Origin: Gammaproteobacteria bacterium
GTDB taxonomy: Bacteria; Pseudomonadota; Gammaproteobacteria; Nitrosococcales; Methylophagaceae
DNA: 64,000 nucleotides
Direction: 5' to 3'
NCBI GenBank assembly: GCA_029210875.1
Contig: JARGFJ010000004.1
Coordinates: 35,745-99,744, forward strand
The translations under genes and the position numbers were made by a program. This document shows, one piece after another, positions 45,821-56,902 of the stretch (position 1 is its first letter; each line of letters begins with the position of its first letter). A model generated the notes under the pieces. That model was not told the origin of the DNA. It saw only the letters and a program-made list of their open reading frames with translations, and searched no databases.

Positions 45821-46924
45821 CTAACTCATAAACAGCTTATTGTCTTCGCCTGTAGAACTCGCAACGTCATCACCCATCCGAATGGCAAGGCTAACGTCAT
45901 TTTTAGAGTCTGCATTGGCAATAGTTTCGTCAAGTGATATTTTGCCGGCCTTATATAGTGTTATTAAGGTCTGATCGAATGTGATTGTGCCGTCATCGGT
46001 ACTTTCTTTCATTGCATCTTTAATACCTGAAATATCACCTTTTGCAATCAGTTCCGCGATATAGGGTGAGTTCAACATCACCTCAACTGCAGGCAAACGA
46101 CGATTATCATTACTAATAATCAGGCGTTGAGAAATAATGGCACGTAAATTTAACGATAAATCCATTTGTAACTGACGATGTGCCACTTCAGGAAAGAAAT
46201 TCAAAATTCGGTCAAGTGTCTGATTAGCATTATTCGAGTGTAAGGTCGCTAAACATAAATGCCCGGTTTCAGCATAGGCAATGGCATGTTTCATCGTTTC
46301 CATATCCCGAATCTCACCGATCAAAATGACATCAGGCGCTTCTCGCAAGGCATTTTTAAGCGCATTTTCATACGACAGCGTATCAATACCCACTTCACGC
46401 TGTTGCACGATTGATTTCTCATGGTTGTGAATAAATTCAAGTGGATCTTCTATTGTCAAAATATGTGATGCCGAATGTCGGTTACGGTGACCAATCATTG
46501 CTGCTAAGGTTGTTGACTTACCAGATCCTGTAGAACCTACTACCAATACCAAACCACGTTTTTCCATGATGATATCACCTAAAACCTCTGGCAAATTCAT
46601 CTCAGAAAATCTAGGGATCGTTGTTTGAATATAACGAATTACAATCGATACTTGGCCTCGCTGACGAAATATATTTACTCTGAAACGACCCACATCTTTG
46701 AGAGAGACCGCAAAATTCATCTCTAACACCTCAGCAAACTCCTTGCGTTGTGCATCATTCATCATTGATTGTGCCATTTCATCGGTATCACCTGGAACCA
46801 GCGTGGTCATACCAACCGGCTTTATAACTCCTTCAATTTTGATTTGTGGCTCGGCACCAGTACAAAAAAACAGATCGGATGCTTTTTTATCTGACATCAA
46901 CTTTAAATATGGTGTCATATCCAT
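45821..46924 (-). CDS. pilU: PilT/PilU-type twitching motility ATPase
   Basis: KASDLFFCTGAEPQIKIEG, VGSTGSGKSTTLAAMI, LIGEIRD; no other pilus genes adjacent apart from the next ORF. Confidence 0.8.
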   Translation of the reverse strand: MDMTPYLKLMSDKKASDLFFCTGAEPQIKIEGVIKPVGMTTLVPGDTDEMAQSMMNDAQRKEFAEVLEMNFAVSLKDVGRFRVNIFRQRGQVSIVIRYIQTTIPRFSEMNLPEVLGDIIMEKRGLVLVVGSTGSGKSTTLAAMIGHRNRHSASHILTIEDPLEFIHNHEKSIVQQREVGIDTLSYENALKNALREAPDVILIGEIRDMETMKHAIAYAETGHLCLATLHSNNANQTLDRILNFFPEVAHRQLQMDLSLNLRAIISQRLIISNDNRRLPAVEVMLNSPYIAELIAKGDISGIKDAMKESTDDGTITFDQTLITLYKAGKISLDETIANADSKNDVSLAIRMGDDVASSTGEDNKLFMS

Positions 46925-46959
46925 GGAAAATCCTCTTACAAAATAATTTTGAGCATAAG

Positions 46960-48594
46960 TTAATTTAATCGCACACGATACACTTCGGCTAACGAAATTT
47001 CTTTATTTCTGGCGCGTTCAAGTGCATTGGCTGTCAATGGAACCATGCCTGCATCAACTGCACTCTGATGAATTGTCGTTGTAGCTACATCAGGGCTTAC
47101 CAACGAACGTATATCATCAGTCATACATAATAATTCATATACTGCCAGTCGTCCTTTTATACCTGTGTGATTACACTGTTCACAGCCTCTGCCATGATAA
47201 AAAGTTTCATCCATAGATAGTTCTAAAGCGTGTCTTACCAATCGATCTTCAGGTTCTATTTCTAAACAGTCAGGGCAATTACGTTTTACTAATCGTTGAG
47301 CAAGCACACCCAGTAGGCAACTATTCAACAGATAGGGTTCCACTTCCATTTCCAATAAGCGAGTCACGGCACCAGCTGCATCATTAGTGTGAAGCGTACT
47401 TAGTACCAAATGCCCTGTTAAAGCGCTTTCAACCGCTATTTTTCCTGTTTCGTGGTCACGTATTTCACCGACCAAAATAACATCTGGATCATGCCGTAAG
47501 ATATTGCGCAGTGCTCGTGCAAAGGTATAACCCGTAGTATGATTTATCTGTATTTGCTCAATACCATCCATGTGATATTCGACCGGATCTTCTACCGTAA
47601 TGATATTGACATTCTGGTTTTTAACTTCACCCAAAGCGGCATATAAGGTTGTTGACTTGCCAGACCCTGTTGGCCCCGTGACCAGAAAAATACCATTACT
47701 TTTATGTAATAAATCTCGAAAAGCATCTTCATCTCTATTACTAAAACCAAGTTCTGAAATCGACTTTAAACCAACTTGCGCATTAAGTAGCCGGATAACA
47801 ACACTTTCACCCTCAACTGTTGGCATAATTGAAATACGCAAATCAACGGTAGCATCACCTGTATGCACACAACTACGCCCATCTTGAGGAATACGTCGTT
47901 CGGCAATATTCATTCCACCGATGATTTTTATTCGACTGACTACAGCAGCCAATAATGTTTTACTTATAAAACGGATGGTAGTGAGTGAACCATCTAATCG
48001 ATAGATTAATTCAACATTTTTTTCGCGTGGACGAATATGAATATCAGATGCGTTACGCTCAATTGCATCACGAATAATATTGCTAACAAGGCGAACAATT
48101 GGTCGTTCACTACCTAAACGCTCCAATTCTTGCACACCAGCTTCGTTATTGAGGTGATTATCAATGGATTCTAGAGCAAGCTCATCGTCTTGAACGCCAT
48201 AATAATGCTGAACAGCCCATTGAATATCTTTAAGCGTAGCCACAGCAATATCTATGCTTAGGCCTGTGATAAACCCGAGCATTTGATAGAGATTTTGTTG
48301 CATCGGATTAGCGGCCGCAACTAACAACCTGGCTTTATCGACTTGAAGAGGAATAACATTATGTGAACGTGCAAATTCGGCAGGGATCAATGCAAGCACG
48401 GCTTCATTAAAATTATAGTTATGCAATTTTACAAAGGGAATGTCTAATTGTTCAGCTAATTTTTGTTCGGGAACAATTTGGTCAGACTCAAGCTTGTGTT
48501 TAGCTGAACACTCTGAAACAAAATGCAGTGCATCAGAGATCAAACTATCTGTGTTCTGATTTTTTAACGTTTTATCATCTTCATGTCCAGACAC
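46960..48594 (-). CDS. GspE/PilB-family type II/IV secretion ATPase
   Basis: VTGPTGSGKSTTLYAAL, ILVGEIRDHETGKIAVESALTGHLVLSTLHTNDA, CxxC...CxxC zinc motif. Confidence 0.9.
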   Translation of the reverse strand: MSGHEDDKTLKNQNTDSLISDALHFVSECSAKHKLESDQIVPEQKLAEQLDIPFVKLHNYNFNEAVLALIPAEFARSHNVIPLQVDKARLLVAAANPMQQNLYQMLGFITGLSIDIAVATLKDIQWAVQHYYGVQDDELALESIDNHLNNEAGVQELERLGSERPIVRLVSNIIRDAIERNASDIHIRPREKNVELIYRLDGSLTTIRFISKTLLAAVVSRIKIIGGMNIAERRIPQDGRSCVHTGDATVDLRISIMPTVEGESVVIRLLNAQVGLKSISELGFSNRDEDAFRDLLHKSNGIFLVTGPTGSGKSTTLYAALGEVKNQNVNIITVEDPVEYHMDGIEQIQINHTTGYTFARALRNILRHDPDVILVGEIRDHETGKIAVESALTGHLVLSTLHTNDAAGAVTRLLEMEVEPYLLNSCLLGVLAQRLVKRNCPDCLEIEPEDRLVRHALELSMDETFYHGRGCEQCNHTGIKGRLAVYELLCMTDDIRSLVSPDVATTTIHQSAVDAGMVPLTANALERARNKEISLAEVYRVRLN

Positions 48595-48608
48595 GTAACA
48601 ACCCCAGG

Positions 48609-51600
48609 TTATTTTCTATATTTCATTTTAACAGTACTTACTTGATCCAATATGGATAATTCTGCCAACAAAGCATCTGTTGGCGCAACATTCCACTCTT
48701 CACCTAATTGAATAAGTGTACGCGCATCTTTATTTTTATATTCTATTTCTAATGGTGTTAAACCACCACGATATGGGCCGATGGATGCTTTCAAACTATC
48801 AATCCAATCACTATTATCTTGATCATTTTCTAAAGTAATTGATAAGGATTTGCCACACATTTCACGAGCACGGGCTATGTCATAAACTGTATCAGCTGTC
48901 GCGGCTAAACCACCAGTAAAATTATCCTGCCCAATTTTGCCCTGAATAATCACTAATTTATCGGGTTGAATGACCGATTGATATTGCTCATAGACCTCTG
49001 CAAACACACGGACTTCAAGTCGTGCAGTTTGATCATCAAGAGTAATAAATGCCATACGACCACCATTTTTACCCTTCATAGTGCGTATTGCCACAATTAA
49101 ACCTGCTGTTATCACTGGGATTTCATTACGTTGATAACCTTTCGACTCAGGCGCTTCTAATTGACTGATTTTTTTTGGTATAAATCGTGATAATTCATCT
49201 GCATAACGATCGATTGGATGACCGCTCAAATACAAACCTAAGGTTTCTTTTTCAGCGATAAGCAATTGTTGTTCTGACCATTCAATCGCATCAAGCAGTG
49301 GTTCATCGGTTTGATCTTGATCAACCGCTATCAGACCAAACATATCATTTTGACCACTATCGTGATTATTACGATGTTGTTCAGCAATCTGTAATGCTTT
49401 GGGAATACTGGCTTCCAAACTGGCACGATGACCGCCTAAGGAATCCATCGCACCCGATTTAACCAAAGCATCCATCACCCGTCGGTTGACCTTCTTCATA
49501 TCAACACGCTGACAAAAATCATACAAACTTGAAAATGGCTTACCGCGTTGTCGTTCTTCTACAATACCAGCCAAAGCCGCTTCACCAACGCCTTTAATTG
49601 CACCCATACCATATCGAATAGAACGTTCATCTGCCACCGTGAATTGAATTTTACTGTGATTAACATCAGGGGGTAACACCGTCAGTTTCATATCACGGCA
49701 ATCATCAATTAAACCTACCACTTTATCGGTATTATCCATATCGGCTGATAACACTGCCGCCATAAATGCAGCGGGATAATGGGCTTTTAACCATGCTGTT
49801 TGATAGGCAACTAAAGCATAGGCCGCTGAATGTGATTTATTAAAACCATACTCAGCAAATTTTTCCATCAAATCAAAAATTGGCCCTGCCGTTTTTTCAT
49901 CAATATCGCGTTTTTGTGCACCTTCTAAAAATAAAGCACGTTGTTGTGCCATTTCTTCGGCTTTTTTCTTACCCATGGCGCGCCGTAACATGTCAGCACC
50001 ACCCAAGCTATAACCTGCCAGCACTTGAGCAATTTGCATAACTTGTTCTTGGTAGACAATAACCCCGTAAGTAGGTTTTAAAACCGGTTCAAGATCAGGA
50101 TGCGGATAATCGACCTTGGCCCGACCATGTTTACGGTTAACAAAGTCATCAACCATGCCTGACTGTAAAGGCCCCGGACGGAACAATGCTACCAACGCCA
50201 CGATATCTTCAAACGTATCAGGTTGCAGGCGTTTAATTAACTCCTTCATACCTCGCGATTCAAGCTGGAATACCGCTGTCGTCTCACACCGTTTTAATAA
50301 ATCATAGGTAGCAATATCATCTAAAGGCAGATTGGTAATATCAATCTTTGCAGCCTCTTCTGCAGGCAGCATCGCTTTAACATTTTTAACTGCCCAGTCG
50401 ATAACGGTCAGCGTTTTCAGACCTAAAAAGTCAAATTTAACCAGACCAACGCTTTCAACATCATCTTTATCGAATTGCGATACAAAACTGGCACCATTAT
50501 GTTCACAATAGACCGGTGTATATTCCGTTAATGCTTTAGGTGCGATAACAACACCACCTGCATGTTTACCGACATTTCGAGTTAGACCTTCAAGCTGCAA
50601 CGCCAGATCAATCAGGGTTTTAACATCTTCTTCTTTGTCATAGCGTTCTTGTAACAAGGGCTCTTGTTCAAGCGCTTTAGTTAAGGTCATTTTCAATTCA
50701 AATGGCACTAACTTGGCCAGACCATCCACTAAACCATAGGGAAATCCCAGAACCCGACCCACATCACGTAATACCGCTTTTGCTGCCATCGTACCGTAAG
50801 TGATGATCTGTGATACATGATCACGCCCATAATGTTGTGACACATAGTCAATAACGCGATCACGGCCTTCCATACAAAAGTCGATATCAAAGTCAGGTAA
50901 CGATACCCGCTCGGGATTAAGAAACCGCTCAAACAGCAAGTCATATTGCAAGGGATCAATATCGGTAATTTTGAGCGCATAAGCGACTAATGAACCCGCA
51001 CCCGACCCCCTGCCCGGCCCAACAGGAACCTGATTATTTTTAGCCCACTGAATAAAGTCGGCAACGATTAAGAAATAACCTGGAAAGCCCATTTCATTGA
51101 TAACATCAAGCTCAACCTGCAAGCGACTTTCATAAATAGGACGCTGTTGCGCTCGAACTTCTGGATCTGGAAATAATACGTCCAGACGTGGTTCTAACCC
51201 TTTATACGATTCTTGGCTAAAGAACTCACCAATCGTCATGCCTTCTGGTACAGGGAAATCAGGTAAGTAATGCTCACCTAAGGTTAATTCAACATTACAA
51301 CGTTTGGCTATTTCAATGGTATTGGTAATGGCCTCTGGAATATCACTAAACAATTCGACCATTTCTTCAGGACTACGCAAATATTGCTGTTCTGAATAAT
51401 TGCGCGCACGGCGTGGATCATCTAATAACCGACCTTCATTAATACATACTTTCGCTTCATGTGCTTCAAACTGATCGGGGGTTAAAAACCGTACATCATT
51501 GGTCGCAACCACAGGTAAATCATGCATAACGGCAACCGCAAGTGCACCATCAATATAACGCTCTTCATCTTCTCGGCCAGTGCGGATCAGTTCAAGATAA

Positions 51601-52094
51601 AAACGATTGGGGAATAATGTTTTCCAATGTTCAACTATCGATTTTAATTCTGCTGTCTGATTATTAAGCAGCGATCTTCCCAAAATACCTTCACGGCCAC
51701 CAGTAAGACATATCAAGCCATCGGTAGCGCCCTCAAGCCAATCCAAATCGAGCATGGGTACGCCTAGATGTTGACCTTCAATATAAGCTCGTGACAATAA
51801 GCGGGATAAATTACGATAGCCTTCATTATTTTGACATAACAAAACAAAGCGACTGTTTTTCTTGGGATCAGCAGGATCACGCAAACGTAAATCAGCAGCC
51901 AATATTGGTTTAACACCTTTATATTGTGCGGCTGTGTAGACCTTAACCGCAGCAAAAAGATTATGTTGATCAGTAACAGCAATGGCTGGCATGCCAGCTT
52001 GTGCAACAGCTTCTATTAAAGGTTTAACACGGACTAAACCATCAACTAGCGAATAATCAGTGTGTAAATGTAAATGGACAAATTGGGCAGACAT
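48609..52094 (-). CDS. dnaE: DNA polymerase III alpha subunit
   Basis: FVHLHLHTDYSLVDG PHP domain; PDFDIDFCMEGRDRVIDYV active site. Confidence 0.98.
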   Translation of the reverse strand: MSAQFVHLHLHTDYSLVDGLVRVKPLIEAVAQAGMPAIAVTDQHNLFAAVKVYTAAQYKGVKPILAADLRLRDPADPKKNSRFVLLCQNNEGYRNLSRLLSRAYIEGQHLGVPMLDLDWLEGATDGLICLTGGREGILGRSLLNNQTAELKSIVEHWKTLFPNRFYLELIRTGREDEERYIDGALAVAVMHDLPVVATNDVRFLTPDQFEAHEAKVCINEGRLLDDPRRARNYSEQQYLRSPEEMVELFSDIPEAITNTIEIAKRCNVELTLGEHYLPDFPVPEGMTIGEFFSQESYKGLEPRLDVLFPDPEVRAQQRPIYESRLQVELDVINEMGFPGYFLIVADFIQWAKNNQVPVGPGRGSGAGSLVAYALKITDIDPLQYDLLFERFLNPERVSLPDFDIDFCMEGRDRVIDYVSQHYGRDHVSQIITYGTMAAKAVLRDVGRVLGFPYGLVDGLAKLVPFELKMTLTKALEQEPLLQERYDKEEDVKTLIDLALQLEGLTRNVGKHAGGVVIAPKALTEYTPVYCEHNGASFVSQFDKDDVESVGLVKFDFLGLKTLTVIDWAVKNVKAMLPAEEAAKIDITNLPLDDIATYDLLKRCETTAVFQLESRGMKELIKRLQPDTFEDIVALVALFRPGPLQSGMVDDFVNRKHGRAKVDYPHPDLEPVLKPTYGVIVYQEQVMQIAQVLAGYSLGGADMLRRAMGKKKAEEMAQQRALFLEGAQKRDIDEKTAGPIFDLMEKFAEYGFNKSHSAAYALVAYQTAWLKAHYPAAFMAAVLSADMDNTDKVVGLIDDCRDMKLTVLPPDVNHSKIQFTVADERSIRYGMGAIKGVGEAALAGIVEERQRGKPFSSLYDFCQRVDMKKVNRRVMDALVKSGAMDSLGGHRASLEASIPKALQIAEQHRNNHDSGQNDMFGLIAVDQDQTDEPLLDAIEWSEQQLLIAEKETLGLYLSGHPIDRYADELSRFIPKKISQLEAPESKGYQRNEIPVITAGLIVAIRTMKGKNGGRMAFITLDDQTARLEVRVFAEVYEQYQSVIQPDKLVIIQGKIGQDNFTGGLAATADTVYDIARAREMCGKSLSITLENDQDNSDWIDSLKASIGPYRGGLTPLEIEYKNKDARTLIQLGEEWNVAPTDALLAELSILDQVSTVKMKYRK

Positions 52095-52142
52095 AAAACG
52101 CTGCTAACTCACTTTTTCGATTTGATTCATACTAATTCCATG

Positions 52143-53519
52143 TTATGGAAAACGTACAGGATCAGGCTTAACATCGCGCCCTAAGGTACCATCTACAATA
52201 GCTTGTGCCTGTTTTTTACCCATGACAAACGCATCCGCCTCTGTCATAGCCGTTTTAAAAGTGTCACGAGCTTGCTTTGGCTGTCCACTATCTTGTCTGA
52301 GATACAATGTTTGAGTTGGGTAGGCAAACTCAACGCCTAGCTGTTTCGCCAAACGTAAAATATCCAGCAAAAAGCGATGACGTTCACGTAGTTCGGTATT
52401 CCAATCGGGCGTTTCCCAAAATACATACACTAGAATATCGAGTGATGCTGCACCATACTCATTGAAATAGACCTGATAGTAATCTTTTCTCATATACGGA
52501 TGCAGCTGGATTAATTCACGGATCCCTTCACAAAAAGCATCAATTTTTTCCGGTGGTGTGTCATAGGTTAACGCTAACATTGACCTCATACGACGATAAC
52601 GCCGTGCGCCCATATTATCTATTTTAGTGGTCGTTAAAATCGAATTGGGCAGTGTGATCAATGAGTTGTAAAACGTCCGTATCCGCGTACTTCTAAATCC
52701 GACCGTCTCAATCATTCCTTCGACATCACCAATAATCACCCAATCACCGATATGAAAAGGTCTGTCTAATAAAATTGTAATTGAGCCAAAAAAATTGCCT
52801 AATAAATCCTTCGCCGCTAATGCAAAGGCTAAACCACCCAGACCTAGACCCGCTAATAAACTCGTGACATCAACGTTTAAATTATCTGCAATAAAGATAA
52901 TCCCGATTACAACGACAAATACACGAAGACTCTTGGTCACCATCGGCACAAATAAGTCGTCAAATTTATTTTCTGTTCGTAATGCTTGTTTGATTAACAA
53001 TGTATCAACTACATCGACTAATCTAAATGCACTCCAAATGCCAGATAAACTGACTAACACCTTGACCGCTATTGATAAAATCAATGCTGCTGTATCAGGC
53101 AAGGCTAATAGCCCTAATCCAGCAGACCAGATCAATGCCATAGCCATTAAACCGAGTGGTCGTAAGGTTGTAGGATCTAAATCATCATAAACTGGCTTAC
53201 GTTTCTTCCAGAGCGTTATATATGACTTTAAAAACCAGGCAACTAATTTATCGGCTAACGCTCCTAAAACAATGGTCACTAATAAACCAAGCCATTGCCA
53301 ATATTCGAGTAAAAATCGCTCTTTTAAAACGGAAGGTATCGTTCCATCAGGTAATAACGATCTAATATCACTATCATCAGGCACTGGCAGATCAGCACTT
53401 TTATCAGAAGTGACGACCAAGGTTTGTTGGACAACATCAGGATTGGCATCGGCAGCAAATACAGAGGGTATCAATAGTACGGAACATATCATCCAACAAA
53501 CAACAACTAACTGTTTCAT
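52143..53519 (-). CDS. MscS-family mechanosensitive channel
   Basis: LLAGLGLGGLAFALAAKDLLGNFFGSITILLDRPFHIGDWV. Confidence 0.93.
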   Translation of the reverse strand: MKQLVVVCWMICSVLLIPSVFAADANPDVVQQTLVVTSDKSADLPVPDDSDIRSLLPDGTIPSVLKERFLLEYWQWLGLLVTIVLGALADKLVAWFLKSYITLWKKRKPVYDDLDPTTLRPLGLMAMALIWSAGLGLLALPDTAALILSIAVKVLVSLSGIWSAFRLVDVVDTLLIKQALRTENKFDDLFVPMVTKSLRVFVVVIGIIFIADNLNVDVTSLLAGLGLGGLAFALAAKDLLGNFFGSITILLDRPFHIGDWVIIGDVEGMIETVGFRSTRIRTFYNSLITLPNSILTTTKIDNMGARRYRRMRSMLALTYDTPPEKIDAFCEGIRELIQLHPYMRKDYYQVYFNEYGAASLDILVYVFWETPDWNTELRERHRFLLDILRLAKQLGVEFAYPTQTLYLRQDSGQPKQARDTFKTAMTEADAFVMGKKQAQAIVDGTLGRDVKPDPVRFP

Positions 53520-54571
53520 GCTAAATTTAACTCTCTTTCTGGATCAGGGGCATAACTCAGCACCGTTTTAGCAGCCTCTTTCCATTGCTGACTGGCAAAT
53601 AATTCAGTGCGAGTAATGCCATGACGGCCATGCAAACGAACCAAACGCATATGACGAATTGGATCATCTTTTACTTTCAAGCCATCAATCACCTGAATAA
53701 CGCTTTCAGGTTTATTGCACACTAACACCATATCGCAACCGGCAGATAATGCAACTTGCGCACGAGCTAAACTATCACCCATTATTGCTGCGCCTTCCAT
53801 GCTCAAATCATCACTTAAAATGGCACCTTGGAAACCTAAACGATCACGCAAGATTTCCTGGAGCCAAAAAGGTGAAAAACCAGCAGGCAGCGAATCACTT
53901 TGTTCATAGACAATATGGGCAGGCATAATGCCAGCGAGATCCTGTTTACACAATTGTGAAAACGGCAAAATATCCGCCTGAATCATGTCTTCAAAGTGAC
54001 GTGAATCAACGGGCAAACCTAGATGAGAATCGACTTCAACCGCACCATGTCCGGGAAAATGCTTGCCCACAGCAGGCATATAGGCTCGTTTCATACCTTG
54101 AATATACGCTTTAGCCATGGCCGATACCGCTTGTGGATCACGATGAAACGCACGATCACCTATGATCTCACTCACGCCATAATCCAAATCAAGCACAGGT
54201 GCAAAACTAAAATCGACCCCAACAGCACGTAACTCTGCTGCCATCAACCAACCTGTGGTTTCAGCACGTTCCATGGTTTGTTGAGGATGCTGCATATAGT
54301 GTTTACCTAACGCACCAATCGGCGGTAAACGAGTAAAGCCCTTTCTAAAGCGTTGCACCCTGCCGCCTTCATGATCAACCGCAATCACTAAATGCGGATC
54401 GCGTAAGGCACGAATACTGGCTGTTAAGGCTGCAACTTGTTCGGGAGACTCATAATTACGACTAAATAAGATAACGCCACCTACTAAAGGATGACGCAAA
54501 ATATCACGTTCTGTTTCGCTTAGTTCCAAACCAAGCACATCGACCATTAATGGGCCTAATGTCATAGTCAA
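53516..54571 (-). CDS. nagZ: Beta-N-acetylhexosaminidase NagZ
   Basis: AVDHEGGRVQRFR, KHFPGHGAVEVDSH, SDDLSMEGA. Confidence 0.97.
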   Translation of the reverse strand: MTMTLGPLMVDVLGLELSETERDILRHPLVGGVILFSRNYESPEQVAALTASIRALRDPHLVIAVDHEGGRVQRFRKGFTRLPPIGALGKHYMQHPQQTMERAETTGWLMAAELRAVGVDFSFAPVLDLDYGVSEIIGDRAFHRDPQAVSAMAKAYIQGMKRAYMPAVGKHFPGHGAVEVDSHLGLPVDSRHFEDMIQADILPFSQLCKQDLAGIMPAHIVYEQSDSLPAGFSPFWLQEILRDRLGFQGAILSDDLSMEGAAIMGDSLARAQVALSAGCDMVLVCNKPESVIQVIDGLKVKDDPIRHMRLVRLHGRHGITRTELFASQQWKEAAKTVLSYAPDPERELNLA

Positions 54572-54576
54572 TTACC

Positions 54577-55068
54577 TTATTCATGGATAAACACACGTGT
54601 TCCGGCTTTCACCTTGTCAAACAACGCAAGTAAATCCTGATTATGCATACGAATACACCCATGAGACAACGGAACGCCCATAAGCAATGAATCCGGACAA
54701 CCATGGATATAAATATAACGTTGCATTGTATCAACATTTGCCAAACGATTTTTGCCCAATTCCAAACCGCTTAACCACAAAATCCGCGTCAAGATCCAAT
54801 CTCGCTCAGGAAACTGTTGTCCTAAGGCATCATTATAAATCTCACCGGTCGGACGACGACCAACAAATACCGTATTTATCGGCTGACCAGCACCGATACA
54901 GGCACGAATTACATGATGTCCACGCGGTGTACAACCACTATTCTTGCGTTCTCCAGCACCATTTAAAGCAGTTGATACTGGCGATTCAAACACAGACACA
55001 CCATCAATCAATAGCTGACAACGTTGTTTAGAAATAGAGATATCAAGCACTATGGCTTTCATTAACAT
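54577..55068 (-). CDS. L,D-transpeptidase (YkuD family)
   Basis: IHGCPDSLLMGVPLSHGCIRMHNQD catalytic motif. Confidence 0.92.
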   Translation of the reverse strand: MLMKAIVLDISISKQRCQLLIDGVSVFESPVSTALNGAGERKNSGCTPRGHHVIRACIGAGQPINTVFVGRRPTGEIYNDALGQQFPERDWILTRILWLSGLELGKNRLANVDTMQRYIYIHGCPDSLLMGVPLSHGCIRMHNQDLLALFDKVKAGTRVFIHE

Positions 55069-56075
55069 AACCCCAGCTTTTCTAACGGACTCACCACCGC
55101 CTGTAAATTTTGCTGCAACACATGAGTATAAATTTCAGTCGTCTTCACATCAGCATGGCCTAACAACTTTTGCACCACCCGGATATTGGTGCCCGCCTCT
55201 AATAAATGAGTGGCAAACGAATGTCTAAACGTATGCGATGTCACTCGTTTATCAATACCTATTTTGTTCTTAGCTGAACGAATTGATTTTTGTATCACTG
55301 ATTCATTTAAATGGTGACGACGGACAATCCCTGTTTTTGGATCAGTTGATAAGGTTTTGGAAGGAAACACATATTGCCAGCCCCATGCCACCCCCGCATT
55401 AGGGTATTTTTTATCCAAGGCATTGGGTAAATACACACCTGCTATATTATCGATGCGGTCTTGTTCGAACAATGCCTTCGTTTCCAACAAATGAGCCTCT
55501 AACTCAGCCACAACTGATTTACCGAGTAAGGTTGTTCTATCCTTTCCACCTTTACCATCACGCACAATTAAATAACCATTAGCAAAATCAATATCTTGCA
55601 CGCGCAATCGAAGTACTTCCATCACCCTCAAGCCACCGCCATACATCAACTTGGCCATCAAACCTGCCACACCTGACATAGACGCTAATAATTGGCTGAC
55701 TTCTGACTGACTCAAGACAACAGGCAATCGAACGGCCTTCTTAGAACGGATCGGCTCTAAATCATCAGCCATAGGTAAATCCAATACCTGCTTATAAAGA
55801 AACACAATCGCATTCAAGGCAAGACTTTGCGTTGAAGCCGCATAATTCTTATTCACCGCCATATCAGACAAAAAACCTTCGATTTCTGATCGGCCTAACT
55901 CTTTAGGATGCCGTTTACCGTTAAAACGAATAAACGCCAAGATCCACTTTATATAAGACTGTTCGGTGCGTATTGAATAATGATGATAACGAAGCACCTC
56001 CCGAACCTGATCCATCAAGCGAACGGATTGAGGTTTAAATTTTAATTTTTCGGATGACGTGTTTTGATAGGCCAC
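55062..56075 (-). CDS. intI: Chromosomal integron integrase (IntI-type tyrosine recombinase), GTG start
   Basis: GGGLRVMEVLRLR box I, HTFRHSFATHLLEAGTNIRVVQKLLGHADVKTTEIYTHV box II, IntI-specific insertion YLPNALDKKYPNAGVAWGWQYVFPS. Confidence 0.95.
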   Translation of the reverse strand: MAYQNTSSEKLKFKPQSVRLMDQVREVLRYHHYSIRTEQSYIKWILAFIRFNGKRHPKELGRSEIEGFLSDMAVNKNYAASTQSLALNAIVFLYKQVLDLPMADDLEPIRSKKAVRLPVVLSQSEVSQLLASMSGVAGLMAKLMYGGGLRVMEVLRLRVQDIDFANGYLIVRDGKGGKDRTTLLGKSVVAELEAHLLETKALFEQDRIDNIAGVYLPNALDKKYPNAGVAWGWQYVFPSKTLSTDPKTGIVRRHHLNESVIQKSIRSAKNKIGIDKRVTSHTFRHSFATHLLEAGTNIRVVQKLLGHADVKTTEIYTHVLQQNLQAVVSPLEKLGLC

Positions 56076-56099
56076 AAATAATTCCCGCTTTAAGCTTGA

Positions 56100-56180
56100 T
56101 TATTCAATTACAGGGAATTATAGTCCGTATAAGTATAAAAATTACAGGGAATTTTTTTCCCGTTAATAACAATGTTATGC
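56100..56180 (+). other. Putative attI recombination site
   Basis: Intergenic region upstream of intI; TAACAAT-GTTATGC core-site pair at about 56167..56180; two direct repeats ATTACAGGGAATT at 56107 and 56141. Confidence 0.6.
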
Positions 56181-56657
56181 CTTATAGATCGTGCGTCCAT
56201 GCTCTATTACAAACTTTAGTGGTATTTTCGGATTGTTAATGTCCTTGCCACCATCAGCGTGCCATTTCTCTATCCACTTTGAGTAATAGGGTTCTAAATT
56301 GTTCGGTGTTAGCTGATGGATGGAAAGCAGTCTTATCCCTTCATAAACTGCAAAAATCCAGTCAACTTGTCGATATTTTTCTATAATCACCGGGTTCATA
56401 TGGTGGTGAGTGGAAAAGCTTCTTGTAAGCAGCGTATTTACTGACTTCAATTCATATTCATTTCCATTGGCATCCTTTGCATCGTTACCTTCTCTGCCTG
56501 GTAAGACTTCCAGCCCGGTTATAAGCAAAACTTGCAGTATTTTTCCGCCATTGTCTTGAAAAATATCATTGATGCCATGCTTTTCAGCTAGCTCTTGCAA
56601 TTTTAAAACGTGGGGATAAATTGCTTGGAATAACTTCAAATCTTGATGACTACTCAT
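56175..56657 (-). CDS. PvuII-like type II restriction endonuclease (expected CAGCTG)
   Basis: [49 protein letters not shown]...[28 protein letters not shown]...[24 protein letters not shown]; closely matches R.PvuII as remembered. Confidence 0.93.
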   Translation of the reverse strand: MSSHQDLKLFQAIYPHVLKLQELAEKHGINDIFQDNGGKILQVLLITGLEVLPGREGNDAKDANGNEYELKSVNTLLTRSFSTHHHMNPVIIEKYRQVDWIFAVYEGIRLLSIHQLTPNNLEPYYSKWIEKWHADGGKDINNPKIPLKFVIEHGRTIYKA

Positions 56658-56880
56658 TTCTTAGCAAGTCCTTAATGTCTATGGCTAAGGCGCTTGCTAG
56701 GCGTTCCATGTTATCGATTGATATATTCCTTTCGCCACGCTCCACGGAACCAACATAGGTTCTGTGGAGCCCGGCAAGATCAGCAAGCTCTTCTTGAGAA
56801 AGATTGGCTTTTGATCGAATCTCCTTGAGATTTCGAGCAAAAATCTTTCTGACGTTATGTGTGGTGTTCTTAGTCTGCAT
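56650..56880 (-). CDS. R-M controller (C) protein, HTH_3/XRE family
   Basis: [52 protein letters not shown]; 5' of and overlapping the endonuclease gene. Confidence 0.93.
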   Translation of the reverse strand: MQTKNTTHNVRKIFARNLKEIRSKANLSQEELADLAGLHRTYVGSVERGERNISIDNMERLASALAIDIKDLLRNE

Positions 56881-56902
56881 CGCGTTATAATCCTGTCATG
56901 AT

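Noticed and set aside
45821-48594. PilU-like and PilB/GspE-like ATPases considered as a novel secretion island
   Set aside because: No accompanying pilin, platform or secretin genes; such ATPases often occur alone in gammaproteobacterial core regions.
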